NCBI RefSeq assembly: GCF_900187125.1 | Contig: NZ_LT906468.1 | Span: 3,906,001-3,970,000, forward strand | Direction: 5' to 3' | Source of the DNA: Sphingobacterium mizutaii | GTDB lineage: Bacteria; Bacteroidota; Bacteroidia; Sphingobacteriales; Sphingobacteriaceae | Length of the DNA: 64,000 nucleotides | Part shown: one piece after another, positions 26,872-35,859 of the stretch | Numbering within the stretch: the stretch's first letter is position 1 | How the letters are laid out: every line of letters starts with the position of its first letter | Notes under the pieces: generated by a model | What the model saw: the letters and a program-made list of their open reading frames with translations, nothing else | What the model was told of the DNA's origin: nothing | Databases searched by the model: none | Made by a program: the position numbers and the translations under genes

Positions 26872-27792
26872 TTAAGTTGATGATTTAATTAATTGATCAA
26901 ATGCGGGCTGAATATAGGGAAAATTAAACTGAAAGCCATTTTTTAAAGTTAATAATGTTGTTACCGGTACGGTTTCCAATAAGAGTGAGGAATCCACTCC
27001 TTTCACGAAGGCACCCATTTTGGCCATAAAAGCAGGCAGTGGCAAACCAAATGAAACACCGCAGGATTGCCTCAATTTTTGCATAAACTCGGCATTGCTC
27101 ACAGGGTTAGGGCTGCATGCATGATAAATGTCGGCTCGTTGCTCGGATTTGATAATCCAATCGATCAGCCCTACGAAATCAGCCTCATGAATCCAGGAAA
27201 TTAGCTGCTTGCCATCGCCGACCTTTCCTCCCAAGCCCATTTTTGCCAAAGGATAGAGCTCGGCAAACATCCCTGATCTCTTGCTTAAGATTGGGCTCAT
27301 CCTCAAGATCAGTTTTTCGGTATGTGGGGTATTGGCCGCCAAAAATGTTCTTTCCCAATCTTGTGCTAAGGTTCCTAGAAAGTCATTGGAATAATCTGTG
27401 GAAGTTTCATCCTTTAGACCTATGGCTCCATCGAAAATGGATACCCCAGAGAAATTGATCCAGAGTTTGACCGGATCATTCAATTTCGATATTGCTTCGC
27501 CCAGTAACCGGGTTGGAACTATCCTCGAACTTCGGAGTAATTCTTTATTTTTTTTGGTAAATCTCCTATTGATGGAAAGTCCGCAAAGATTGATGAGCAC
27601 ATCTGCTCCTTCCAATTCTTTTTGCCAAGAATCGAGGTTTTCAGCATCCCAATACACAAAGTCTACCTGAGGATGATGTTTGACCATTCGCTTCCGACTC
27701 AATACGATGATCTCATGGTCCTGTTCTCTAAATAGACTGATCAATAAACTCCCTAAATTCCCGGTGCCTCCCGCCAATACGATCTTTGCCAT
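26872..27792 (-). CDS. TIGR01777-type NAD(P)-dependent epimerase/oxidoreductase
   Basis: The protein of about 306 residues has an N-terminal Rossmann site (KIVLAGGTGNLGSLL) and the SDR39U1/YfcH-like blocks ADVLINLCGLSINRRF, LILRMSPILSKRSGMF and DFVGLIDWIIKSEQRADIYH. The C-terminal DUF1731-like part reads LPLPAFMAKMGAF…LLETVPVTTLLTLKNGFQF. I use the ATG at 27792, since an upstream in-frame start at 27858 would add a 22-residue non-conserved tail overlapping the preceding gene. Its substrate is unknown. It is flanked by operon neighbours at 2 and 7 nt. Confidence 0.88.
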   Translation of the reverse strand: MAKIVLAGGTGNLGSLLISLFREQDHEIIVLSRKRMVKHHPQVDFVYWDAENLDSWQKELEGADVLINLCGLSINRRFTKKNKELLRSSRIVPTRLLGEAISKLNDPVKLWINFSGVSIFDGAIGLKDETSTDYSNDFLGTLAQDWERTFLAANTPHTEKLILRMSPILSKRSGMFAELYPLAKMGLGGKVGDGKQLISWIHEADFVGLIDWIIKSEQRADIYHACSPNPVSNAEFMQKLRQSCGVSFGLPLPAFMAKMGAFVKGVDSSLLLETVPVTTLLTLKNGFQFNFPYIQPAFDQLIKSST

Positions 27793-27794
27793 AA

Positions 27795-29264
27795 TTAAAT
27801 TTTTATTTTGATGTGGTAATGGTCCTTCAGTGCTATCCGCGCAGCATGGAATCCACACATCCCGTGAACTCCACCGGCTGGAGGAGTAGATGAAGAACCG
27901 ATATAAACATTAGGATTGGATGTGCGATAAGGGGTCAAGGATCGAGTGGGCCTGGTGAAAAGCTGCATCACATCCATCTGTCCTGCATTGATATCACCAC
28001 CGATATAATTTGGATTGTATTGTTCCAACTGCTGGGTATTCATGCATGACCTCGCCAAAATAGTATCCTTAAAGCCTGGAGCAAACCTTTCAATCTGATT
28101 TTCGATGGCCTCACTGCGATCCGCAAAGGAGCCATGAGGAACATGGCAATAAGCCCAACCCGTATGTTTTCCTTCAGGTGCTCGGCTAGGATCGAATCTA
28201 CTTGGCTGTGCGAATAAGACAAATGGCCTTTCCACAAGCTTGCCCTTGAAAGTATCTAATTCATTTTTCGCAATTTCTTCAAAGGTATTTCCAATATGTA
28301 CGGTTGCTGCCAATTGGCTCCTCTTATCAGTAAAGGGTGTAGGTTCGGACAATGCCCAATCCATTTTATATACCCCCATGCCATAACGATAAGCTTCTAA
28401 TTGTTTTCTATACCCTTCCTTCAAGTCAAGGCCATTGATCTTTAAGATCTGCTGAGGTGTGAGATCTAGGATCAGAAGCTTATGTTTTGGAAGATCATTG
28501 ACATCTTCTAGCCAAAAATTAAGCTGCAATTCCCCGCCCAATGATTGGTAATAAGCCAACATGGCATCAGCAATGGCTTGCGATCCACCTACCGGAATCG
28601 GCCAGCCTACTTTATGTCCCAAGGTTCCCAATACCATTCCAATCGCTGCTGTACTCAATTTGTTGAAAGGCAAAATGCCATGAGCCACTAGCCCTGACCA
28701 TAAAGCTTTGGCTTCTACAGTCTGGAATCGATCGGCAATGGCATGTGCACTGCGCAATCCGGATAAACCGAACTTGGCCATTAAAAATGGGTTTTTCGGA
28801 ATTCTTAGTGGACCAAGCAGGTCTTTGGACAAAGAATCCCAATTTTTGACAAAAGGTTCGAGGAGGGCATCGTAAAATCTGAAATCCTGCCCTAACTCCT
28901 GTTGCATCAATTGCATATCCTGATGTAACACAACGGCACGACCTGAATCTAGGGGTTGGGAAACTTGATATTCCGCTGTTTTGAAAGTCAGTCCAAAATC
29001 CTCAAGGGGAAGGGAGCGCATAAAGGGCGAGCCCAGAGCCATGGGATGGATTGCCGAGCAGACATCATGTTTAAAACCCGGAAGAGTAAGTTCCTTGGTT
29101 CGCATTCCGCCACCTACCGTATCGGCACCCTCGACAATCAAGGTGCTTAGCCCTTGTTTCTGAAGGGTAATGGCAGCGGCGAGTCCGTTGGGTCCGGATC
29201 CTATTATGATGGCATCGTAACTTTTCAAATTATCGCTATGAATCTTAAAGTTAAGATAAAGCAA
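27795..29264 (-). CDS. NAD(P)/FAD-dependent oxidoreductase of the phytoene desaturase/PYROXD2 type
   Basis: The 489-residue protein has a dinucleotide-binding motif YDAIIIGSGPNGLAAAITLQ at about residues 16-35, then VGGGMRTKELTLPGFKHDVC. The C-terminal FAD-contact block reads NVYIGSSSTPPAGGVHGMCG. This layout is shared by carotenoid desaturases and PYROXD2-like proteins; the reaction cannot be told from sequence. It is the first gene of an operon with the TIGR01777 and YeiH-type genes. Confidence 0.87.
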   Translation of the reverse strand: MLYLNFKIHSDNLKSYDAIIIGSGPNGLAAAITLQKQGLSTLIVEGADTVGGGMRTKELTLPGFKHDVCSAIHPMALGSPFMRSLPLEDFGLTFKTAEYQVSQPLDSGRAVVLHQDMQLMQQELGQDFRFYDALLEPFVKNWDSLSKDLLGPLRIPKNPFLMAKFGLSGLRSAHAIADRFQTVEAKALWSGLVAHGILPFNKLSTAAIGMVLGTLGHKVGWPIPVGGSQAIADAMLAYYQSLGGELQLNFWLEDVNDLPKHKLLILDLTPQQILKINGLDLKEGYRKQLEAYRYGMGVYKMDWALSEPTPFTDKRSQLAATVHIGNTFEEIAKNELDTFKGKLVERPFVLFAQPSRFDPSRAPEGKHTGWAYCHVPHGSFADRSEAIENQIERFAPGFKDTILARSCMNTQQLEQYNPNYIGGDINAGQMDVMQLFTRPTRSLTPYRTSNPNVYIGSSSTPPAGGVHGMCGFHAARIALKDHYHIKIKI

Positions 29265-29298
29265 TGTGAATTGCTAAAATGAAGGGCTACAAAAAAGA

Positions 29299-29322
29299 AA
29301 AAGCCCCATTGCTGGGGCTTTT
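29299..29322 (-). terminator. intrinsic terminator of the beta-oxidation operon
   Basis: AAAAGCCCC (29299-29307) and GGGGCTTTT (29314-29322) form a 9-bp stem, followed on the minus strand by TTCTTTTTT, 22 nt after the acyl-CoA dehydrogenase stop. Confidence 0.85.
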
Positions 29323-29344
29323 AATCATAATCAACCTTTAATAC

Positions 29345-31138
29345 TTAGAAACAGTATTTATTTTCTTCAATTAATTTCTTCGCAATTCTTTGGCGAGCTT
29401 CTTTGACATTGAATGGTTGTGCTTTTGTAAAGCGACGTAGACCCACCAACATCATGTTCAACTCATCTCCTTCTGCAAAGGAATTTAATGCTTCTTTACC
29501 GGCAGCATTGACTTTGTCAATCGCTCCATATAGATATACTTTAGCCATATCAGCAGCATAGTCTGCATGCTCTCCTGGTTGTGTATGCTGCAATTTTTCT
29601 GCACGCAACAACACCGATTCAGCAACATATACATAGCCGATAATGTCAGCGATATTCATCAAGATTTCTTGTTCTTTGGACAAGGACATCATCAGTTTTT
29701 GAACCGCAGCGCCAGCAATCATTAAACCAGCTTTCTTCAAGTTGGCAACGATTTTCTTCTCTGCAGCAAATGGAGTTTCATCTTCTGGACCAAAGTCAGG
29801 GATAGACATCAGTTCTCCTGCCACTGCTTGAGCAGGACCCATTAGGTCTAACTCGCCTTTCATCGCGCGTTTCAACAACATATCCACCACCAATAGTCTG
29901 TTGACCTCATTGGTACCTTCAAAGATTCTGTTGATACGGGAATCGCGGTAAGCTCTTTCCATTGGAGCTTCAGCGGAATAACCCATACCCCCATAGATCT
30001 GAACGCCTTCATCAACCACATAATCCAACATCTCTGAACACCATACTTTGATGATAGCACATTCAATGGCAAATAGCTCTACTGATTTCAGTTTCGCTTT
30101 TGCTTCATCCATTCCCGAAGCGATCAATGCTTCGTAAGCATCATCGATATTCTGTCCGGCACGGTATGCCGCAGATTCATTCGCGAATAGACGGGTAGCC
30201 ATTTCTGCCAATTTATAACGGATAGCTCCGAATTTCGAAATTGGCAAATTGAACTGCACGCGCTCGTTAGCATAATTGATCGCAGTGGTCAATACGGCAC
30301 GTGAAGAACCGATAGTTGCAGCTCCAAGCTTGATACGACCAATATTTAAGATATTTACGGCAATCTTAAATCCGTTCTCTCTTTCAGAAAGCATGTTCTC
30401 TACTGGAACAGGGCAGTCATTGAAGAAGATTTGACGGGTTGAAGATCCTTTGATACCCAATTTATGCTCTTCAGGGTTCATGGTGATACCACCGAAATCC
30501 TTTTCAACGATAAATGCCGTTAAGTTTTTATCATCATCAATCTTGGCAAAAACGATGAATACATCTGCGAAACCACCATTGGTGATCCACATCTTTTGTC
30601 CATTGATCAAGTAATGTGTTCCTTCAGCATTTAACTTTGCAGAGGTACGGCCAGAGTTTGCATCGGAACCTGAATTAGGTTCTGTCAAACAATAAGCAGC
30701 TTTCCACTCACCCGTTGCTAGCTTAGGGATATATTTATCCTTCTGTGCATCATTCCCATAATACAAGATTGGTAAGGTTCCGATCCCTGTATGGGCAGAT
30801 AATGCCACGGCAAAGGAGAATCCCCCACCTACAGCATCAGCCACTAACATGGACGTATTGAAGTTCTTACCGAAACCACCGTATTGCTCAGGAATCGATA
30901 CGCCCAACATACCTAGCTCACCAGATTTGTCCATTAGGCTCTGCATCAATCCTTCTTCTTGGGCATCGATTCTCTCCAATTTATTGAGAACCTCAGTATC
31001 CAAGAAATCAATACAAGTTTGACGGATCATTTTCGCTTCCTCATCAAACTCCTCTGGGATGAAAATATCAGTGTATGGAGTTTCGCGAATTACGAACTCA
31101 CCACCTTTGATTGCCTTATTTTTTACTTCTTCGCTCAT
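29345..31138 (-). CDS. acyl-CoA dehydrogenase family protein
   Basis: The 597-residue flavoprotein would oxidise acyl-CoA to trans-2-enoyl-CoA, the first step of beta-oxidation. FAD and substrate blocks are AYCLTEPNSGSDANSG, YLINGQKMWITNGGFADVF and YGGMGYSAEAPMERAYRDSR. The catalytic-loop segment INRIFEGTNEVNRLL carries the base Glu. A C-terminal extension of ~180 helical residues places it in the long bacterial class. It is the last gene of the fad-type operon. Confidence 0.95.
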   Translation of the reverse strand: MSEEVKNKAIKGGEFVIRETPYTDIFIPEEFDEEAKMIRQTCIDFLDTEVLNKLERIDAQEEGLMQSLMDKSGELGMLGVSIPEQYGGFGKNFNTSMLVADAVGGGFSFAVALSAHTGIGTLPILYYGNDAQKDKYIPKLATGEWKAAYCLTEPNSGSDANSGRTSAKLNAEGTHYLINGQKMWITNGGFADVFIVFAKIDDDKNLTAFIVEKDFGGITMNPEEHKLGIKGSSTRQIFFNDCPVPVENMLSERENGFKIAVNILNIGRIKLGAATIGSSRAVLTTAINYANERVQFNLPISKFGAIRYKLAEMATRLFANESAAYRAGQNIDDAYEALIASGMDEAKAKLKSVELFAIECAIIKVWCSEMLDYVVDEGVQIYGGMGYSAEAPMERAYRDSRINRIFEGTNEVNRLLVVDMLLKRAMKGELDLMGPAQAVAGELMSIPDFGPEDETPFAAEKKIVANLKKAGLMIAGAAVQKLMMSLSKEQEILMNIADIIGYVYVAESVLLRAEKLQHTQPGEHADYAADMAKVYLYGAIDKVNAAGKEALNSFAEGDELNMMLVGLRRFTKAQPFNVKEARQRIAKKLIEENKYCF

Positions 31139-31210
31139 GATATCCTTTTTGATTTAGAATAAGTGAACAAGCACCTTCTTCTGATTTTATATTTTGTTAG
31201 TTTAATTTGT

Positions 31211-32383
31211 CTATAGTAGTTCAAAAATACCTGCAGCGCCTTGTCCTGTTCCCACACACATGGTAACCATACCATATTTCTTGCCTCTGCGTTTCAGTTC
31301 GTGCAGCACTTGGACTGTCAGTTTAGCACCGGTACATCCCAACGGGTGACCCAATGCGATAGCACCACCATTCACATTCACTTTTTCTTCGTCCAATCCC
31401 AATTCACGAATAACGGCCAAGGATTGTGAAGCAAAAGCTTCGTTCAATTCGAAAAGGTCAATATCCTCTTGTTTTAAGCCAGCTTGTTTCAGCGCCTTTG
31501 GAATCGCGTAAATTGGTCCAATACCCATGATGCGCGGTGGCACACCAGCTACTGCGAAGGATAGCAATTTGGCAATTGGCTTCAGGTTTAATTCCTTCAT
31601 TTTCTTTTCAGAAACCACCAAGACAAAAGCAGCCCCATCTGAAGTCTGTGAAGAGTTACCAGCAGTCACCGAACCTTTGGCATCAAACACAGGTCTCAAC
31701 TTGCCTAAAGCCTCCAAAGAGGTATCAGCACGAGGTCCTTCATCCGTATCTACCACATATTCTTTGGTTGCGATCTTGCCATCTTTCACATAGTTGTCCT
31801 TCACCTTGATCGGAACGATTTCATCCTTAAACTTACCCGCCTTGATCGCTGCAACAGCTTTCTCATTTGATTTTAGGGCAAATTTATCTTGATCTTCCCT
31901 GGAAACATGATAATCTTTGGCAACAGCTTCCGCTGTTAGGCCCATTCCCCAGTACCAATCCGGATGTTCTTTAGCCACTACGGCATTCGGAACGATCTTC
32001 CAGCCACCGAATGGCATTCCAGACATCACCTCTACCCCACCGGCAATGATCATATCCGCCATTCCAGTTTTGATCTTCGCCACTGCCGTAGCAATGGTTT
32101 CCAATCCAGAGGCACAATACCGGTTTACCGTCAACCCAGGAACCTTATCGGTATCCAATCCCATCAAAGAGATAAAACGTCCGATATTAAGCCCTTGCTC
32201 TGCCTCGGGCATGGCATTTCCAACGATTACATCGTCAATATCTTCTTTATTTACATTTGGAACCGATGCCATTAAATGCTTAATCACATCCGCCGCCAAA
32301 TCATCCGCACGCATAAATCGAAATCCTCCTCTCGGAGCTTTCCCAACTGCTGTACGAAATCCTGCTACAATGTATGCTTCCAT
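31211..32383 (-). CDS. acetyl-CoA C-acyltransferase (3-ketoacyl-CoA thiolase)
   Basis: The 390-residue thiolase cleaves 3-ketoacyl-CoA to acetyl-CoA and a shortened acyl-CoA. Catalytic residues are all present: nucleophile Cys90 in [10 protein letters not shown], His346 in [15 protein letters not shown] and Cys376 in [10 protein letters not shown]. It lies between the four-helix-bundle insertion upstream and the acyl-CoA dehydrogenase gene 72 nt downstream. Heptamer repeats begin 9 nt upstream of its start codon, so its promoter or read-through arrangement may have been altered by that insertion. Confidence 0.96.
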   Translation of the reverse strand: MEAYIVAGFRTAVGKAPRGGFRFMRADDLAADVIKHLMASVPNVNKEDIDDVIVGNAMPEAEQGLNIGRFISLMGLDTDKVPGLTVNRYCASGLETIATAVAKIKTGMADMIIAGGVEVMSGMPFGGWKIVPNAVVAKEHPDWYWGMGLTAEAVAKDYHVSREDQDKFALKSNEKAVAAIKAGKFKDEIVPIKVKDNYVKDGKIATKEYVVDTDEGPRADTSLEALGKLRPVFDAKGSVTAGNSSQTSDGAAFVLVVSEKKMKELNLKPIAKLLSFAVAGVPPRIMGIGPIYAIPKALKQAGLKQEDIDLFELNEAFASQSLAVIRELGLDEEKVNVNGGAIALGHPLGCTGAKLTVQVLHELKRRGKKYGMVTMCVGTGQGAAGIFELL

Positions 32384-32392
32384 TTTTTTAAA

Positions 32393-32427
32393 TAGATATT
32401 AGATGTGAGATTTGAGATTTGAGATAT
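32393..32427 (+). repeat. heptamer array, left edge of four-helix-bundle insertion
   Basis: Five 7-bp units (TAGATAT, TAGATGT, GAGATTT, GAGATTT, GAGATAT) lie immediately upstream of the thiolase start. They mirror the array at 32857-32891. Confidence 0.85.
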
Positions 32428-32484
32428 TGGAAAACCTAAAACCTCACGTTTATTTTAAATATGGAGCCTTTTTGGCTCTCCTTG

Positions 32485-32841
32485 TTATCCTTGTTTAAGC
32501 TTCTTTTGGAAACCGTAAATCATTTTTTGGATTTGAATCAATGAGATATAAATTCTTTCTGCATCTTCTTTAAAAATCATCCCTAGTTTAGACGCTATCA
32601 ATACCTGCGTTAATAATTCAAAAGACGAACCCGCCGCTACTCCGAGGAAATGGTGAAATTCCTTATCAGAATTTCTCCCAACTCCTTCTGCAATATTCGA
32701 TGCTATTGAAACAGCAGATCTTTTAATTTGAGAAGATAAACCATACTTTTCATCTGAAGGAAATTTTGAGACTATTTTGTAAATCTCAGTAGATAATTCT
32801 ATGGCTCTATGCCACACTTTAAGTTCCTCCAGTTTATGCAT
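32485..32841 (-). CDS. four-helix-bundle protein (23S rRNA IVS-protein/Avd-like family)
   Basis: The 118-residue protein fits the family from end to end: MHKLEELKVWHRAIELSTEI, FPSDEKYGLSSQIKRSAVSI, ASNIAEGVGRNSDKEFHHFL and ARGSSFELLTQ-like AAGSSFELLTQ. Relatives are encoded in intervening sequences of 23S rRNA genes, and the fold is shared with Avd of diversity-generating retroelements, where it binds nucleic acid and protein. No reverse transcriptase or rRNA is nearby. The start lies 16 nt inside an inverted heptamer array. A GAGCC/GGCTC hairpin at about 32463-32478 may end its transcript. Confidence 0.93.
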   Translation of the reverse strand: MHKLEELKVWHRAIELSTEIYKIVSKFPSDEKYGLSSQIKRSAVSIASNIAEGVGRNSDKEFHHFLGVAAGSSFELLTQVLIASKLGMIFKEDAERIYISLIQIQKMIYGFQKKLKQG

Positions 32842-32856
32842 TTTGATATTCGGTTT

Positions 32857-32891
32857 CTATCTCAAATCTCATATCTCATATCTCAAATCCC
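32857..32891 (-). repeat. inverted heptamer array, right edge of four-helix-bundle insertion
   Basis: Five complementary 7-bp units (CTATCTC, AAATCTC, ATATCTC, ATATCTC, AAATCCC). Read on the minus strand, the array starts 6 nt after the fadB-like stop codon. Confidence 0.87.
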
Positions 32892-32897
32892 TAAAGA

Positions 32898-35324
32898 CTA
32901 ATTACGCAAAGGCTTCCCCGTCGTCAACATCGCTTGAATTCTTTCTAGGGTTTTGCGGGTGGCGCAGAGCTCTAAGAAGGCTTTGCGTTCCATGTCTAGA
33001 AGGTATTGCTCGTCGACTTCGTTAGGAGCGGATAGGTCTCCGCCGCACATTACCCAACCTAGTTTTTCGGAAATCAGTTTGTCGTGTTCGGAGATGTAGT
33101 GTCCGGCTTCCATGGAGGATGCTCCTACGTATACTATTCCGAGACCTTGGTTTCCTAGTACTTTGATGTTTTTGCGATGTGCCGGTTGAACGTATCCTGC
33201 GTCGGCTAACTCAAGTGCTTTGGCTTTGGCATCAGCTAATAGGCGAGCACGGTTCATTGTGATGGCATATTTTCCTTCTTGTAAATAACCTAATTCGTAG
33301 GCTTCTACGGCTGAAGTCGATACTTTTGCCTGGCCAATGGTCAAGAAACGATCTTTCATAAAGTTTTGATCGATCTGATCAGGGCGGTAATCGTCAGATG
33401 CTCTAAGGGCAAATTCTTTGGATCCACCGCCACCTGGGATAACACCTACACCAAACTCAACCAAGCCCATGTATGTTTCGGCATGCAACTGTACAAAGTC
33501 GGCATGCATAGAGAACTCACATCCACCACCCAATGCTAATTGAAATGGTGCTGCAACTACTGGAATTGCTGAATATCTCAAACGCATCGAAGTGTCTTGG
33601 AACATCTTAACGGCCATGTTCAACTCATCGTAATCCTGCTCAACAGCCATCATAAAGATCATACCGATATTGGCACCAGCCGAGAAGTTCTTGCCATCAT
33701 TGGAAATAACTAAACCACGGTATTCCTTTTCCGCTAGATCAATTGCTTTATTCAAACCTTGGATGACATCACCACCGATGGTGTTCATTTTGGTATGGAA
33801 TTCACAGTTAATGATCCCATCGCCCAGGTCGATGATGGAAACGCCAGAGTTTTTCCAGATGGTCTTAGCTTCACGGATGTGGTCTAATACGATCAACTCT
33901 TCGGTTCCAGGGATTGGTTTGTAGGATTTGGAAGCAATATCATAATAATGACGAACTCCATTCTCTACTTTATAGAAACTATCAAATCCTGCATCTAGCA
34001 TATCTTTTACCCATTGGGCAACTTCACCAGACTGTCCAGGAAGACGTTTTTCTTCTTTTTTGATCTTTTCTAGAGTTTCTTTAACACCTAGTGCATCCCA
34101 TACCTCAAACGGACCGATTTCCCATCCGAATCCTGCACGCATGGCATCATCGATACGGAAGAAATCATCCGTGATTTCAGGCACACGGTTGGATACATAT
34201 TCAAACAAAGGATAATGCATCGCGCGGAAAAGCTCCGCAGCTTTGTCAGTTCCCTGTTCGTAAACTTTCATGCGCTTACGGATATCTTCAACAGGTTTGG
34301 TCGCTTCCAAGGTTGAAGATTTAACTTTTTGTTGCGGACCATAAGTCAGGTCTTTCAAGGTAAGGGAAAGGATTTCAGAATTTCCTTTGTCATCCTTAAC
34401 TTTTTCGTAGAACCCTTTTTTGGTCTTTTCGCCCAACCATTTGTTCTCCACCATTTTGCTGATGAACTCAGGAAGTACAAATACTCCTTTTGCTTCATCG
34501 TTAGGAGCATTTTGCTCTAGACCTTTTGCTACATTCACCAAGGTATCCAAACCAACTACATCCGCTGTACGGAAAGTTGCTGATTTAGGGTGTCCCATAG
34601 CTGGTCCGGTATATTTATCGACTTCCTCTACGGTAAGTCCTAATTTTTCGATTAGATGTGTTACGGCCAACATGGAGTAAACCCCAATCCTATTGCCGAT
34701 AAAGGCAGGCGTATCTTTACATAGTACCACGGTTTTACCTAGCATTTTATCTCCATAAGCTACCAAGAAGTCCACGACTTCTTTTTTGGTATCCTTGGTA
34801 GGGATAATCTCCAATAAAGGAAGGTAGCGCGGCGGATTGAAAAAGTGGGTACCACAGAAGTTCTCTTTGAAATCTTGAGAACGTCCTTCTTCCATCAGGT
34901 GGATCGGAATACCAGAAGTATTGGTTGTAATCAATGTTCCTGGTTTACGGAACTGCTCAACTTTATCAAAAACAGATTTTTTGATATCCAAACGCTCAAC
35001 AACCACCTCGATTACCCAATCTGCCTGAGCAATCTTGCTCATATCATCATCAAAGTTTCCTGTTGAAATACGCGTAGCAAAGGATTTGCTATATAAAGGT
35101 GCAGGGTTTGACTTGATTGCCGTATCCAGAGATTGGTTCACAATACGATTACGGACAGCAGGGCTTTCCAATGTTAAGCCTTTTGCTTCTTCTGCAGGCA
35201 ACAGCTCTTTAGGGACAATGTCCAAAAGCAATACCTCTAAACCTATATTAGCAAAGTGGCAAGCAATTCGAGAACCCATTACTCCGGATCCCAATACAGC
35301 TACTTTTTTAATATTTCTATTCAT
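32898..35324 (-). CDS. 3-hydroxyacyl-CoA dehydrogenase/enoyl-CoA hydratase fusion
   Basis: The protein of about 808 residues has an NAD-binding 3-hydroxyacyl-CoA dehydrogenase domain first (KKVAVLGSGVMGSRIACHFA; FCGTHFFNPPRYLPLLEI; DTPAFIGNRIGVY). The enoyl-CoA hydratase/crotonase domain follows (GLVISNDGKNFSAGANIGMI; QLALGGGCEFSMHAD; LVEFGVGVIPGGGGSKE). This order is the reverse of E. coli FadB. It performs the hydration and second oxidation steps of beta-oxidation. The ATG at 35324 is preferred over 35357, which would overlap marR. Its partner thiolase gene is displaced by the 4-helix-bundle element. Confidence 0.95.
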   Translation of the reverse strand: MNRNIKKVAVLGSGVMGSRIACHFANIGLEVLLLDIVPKELLPAEEAKGLTLESPAVRNRIVNQSLDTAIKSNPAPLYSKSFATRISTGNFDDDMSKIAQADWVIEVVVERLDIKKSVFDKVEQFRKPGTLITTNTSGIPIHLMEEGRSQDFKENFCGTHFFNPPRYLPLLEIIPTKDTKKEVVDFLVAYGDKMLGKTVVLCKDTPAFIGNRIGVYSMLAVTHLIEKLGLTVEEVDKYTGPAMGHPKSATFRTADVVGLDTLVNVAKGLEQNAPNDEAKGVFVLPEFISKMVENKWLGEKTKKGFYEKVKDDKGNSEILSLTLKDLTYGPQQKVKSSTLEATKPVEDIRKRMKVYEQGTDKAAELFRAMHYPLFEYVSNRVPEITDDFFRIDDAMRAGFGWEIGPFEVWDALGVKETLEKIKKEEKRLPGQSGEVAQWVKDMLDAGFDSFYKVENGVRHYYDIASKSYKPIPGTEELIVLDHIREAKTIWKNSGVSIIDLGDGIINCEFHTKMNTIGGDVIQGLNKAIDLAEKEYRGLVISNDGKNFSAGANIGMIFMMAVEQDYDELNMAVKMFQDTSMRLRYSAIPVVAAPFQLALGGGCEFSMHADFVQLHAETYMGLVEFGVGVIPGGGGSKEFALRASDDYRPDQIDQNFMKDRFLTIGQAKVSTSAVEAYELGYLQEGKYAITMNRARLLADAKAKALELADAGYVQPAHRKNIKVLGNQGLGIVYVGASSMEAGHYISEHDKLISEKLGWVMCGGDLSAPNEVDEQYLLDMERKAFLELCATRKTLERIQAMLTTGKPLRN

Positions 35325-35346
35325 ATCACGTATATTTTCTAATTTC

Positions 35347-35811
35347 CTATGGTTCAATTTGTATTACTGGGGAGTAGTTTGTGGCTACTTCATTTATTTT
35401 CTTTAAAAACTTGACTAGTGTGGCTTTTTCTTTTTCTGAAAAAGATGTATTTAAATGTTCATTGAATTCCCTGACAACGTCCTTGGCAATCTTCCTTTTC
35501 TCTTGGCCCAACTCTGTGAGGTAGACCTTTACCGAACGTTTATCGGTATCACTGGTCTCTCTATATATAAAGCCAAGGGATTCCAAATTGTTTAATACGC
35601 GCGATAAGGAGGTGGTCTTGACACCGGTAGAGTTTGCTATCTGTGACACTGGCGTGCCTTCCTTATGGATATTGATCAAAATATAGCCAGCAGCTTGAGT
35701 GAAACCATGCTGAGAGGCGATTACATTGTACTTGTTGGCAACTGTTTGCCATGCCGTCTTTAAAAAATAGTCGATGGTATTGTCTTGGCTCATATTCGGG
35801 TTTTCTAACAT
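35347..35811 (-). CDS. MarR family transcriptional regulator of the beta-oxidation operon
   Basis: The protein of about 154 residues has the MarR winged helix: INIHKEGTPVSQIANSTGVK, TTSLSRVLNNLESLGFIYRE, then the wing DKRSVKVYLTELGQEK. The ligand is probably an acyl-CoA, judging from the operon it heads. The ATG at 35811 is used; one at 35793 is an alternative. A TTATGC/GCATAA inverted repeat sits just after the promoter -7 box, fitting autorepression. The fadB-like gene starts 22 nt after its stop. Confidence 0.93.
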   Translation of the reverse strand: MLENPNMSQDNTIDYFLKTAWQTVANKYNVIASQHGFTQAAGYILINIHKEGTPVSQIANSTGVKTTSLSRVLNNLESLGFIYRETSDTDKRSVKVYLTELGQEKRKIAKDVVREFNEHLNTSFSEKEKATLVKFLKKINEVATNYSPVIQIEP

Positions 35812-35814
35812 TTA

Positions 35815-35828
35815 TTATGCAAGCATAA
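35815..35828. promoter_or_regulatory. candidate MarR operator
   Basis: TTATGCAAGCATAA has perfect 6-bp arms around AA. It lies between the -7 box and the marR start codon, over the expected transcription start, where a repressor would block initiation. Confidence 0.65.
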
Positions 35829-35859
35829 CAAATTTAAATTTTACAATTGATAAATCAAA
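35829..35859 (-). promoter_or_regulatory. promoter of the marR-fad operon
   Basis: On the minus strand TTTG (35859-35856) and TAAATTTG (35836-35829) are separated by 19 nt, a full match to the Bacteroidota TTTG-N19-TAnnTTTG consensus. Confidence 0.75.

Larger units (their letters stand above)
32393..32891. mobile_element. putative heptamer-bounded element carrying a four-helix-bundle gene
   Basis: A 499-bp segment is bounded by inverted GAGATRT-type arrays and contains a single gene. It separates the fadB-like gene from its thiolase partner, which are normally adjacent in such operons. The same terminal arrays occur without a gene at 15192-15437 and 37028-37111. Calling it mobile is inference; no transposase or target-site duplication is evident. 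Confidence 0.45.

Noticed and set aside
27793..27858. 22-residue N-terminal extension of the TIGR01777 protein
   Set aside because: It precedes the conserved KIVLAGGTGNLG motif with unrelated residues and overlaps the previous gene; starting at 27792 gives the normal family start and a 2-nt gap.
31917..32402. 161-codon plus-strand frame opposite the thiolase gene
   Set aside because: Antisense shadow of a clear thiolase with all catalytic residues.
32485..32841. part of a diversity-generating retroelement or an rRNA intervening sequence
   Set aside because: No reverse transcriptase, template/variable repeats or rRNA sequence is present around the four-helix-bundle gene.
35325..35357. 11-residue N-terminal extension of the HAD/ECH fusion
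   Set aside because: It would overlap marR, and the conserved Rossmann start KKVAVLGSG follows the later ATG.
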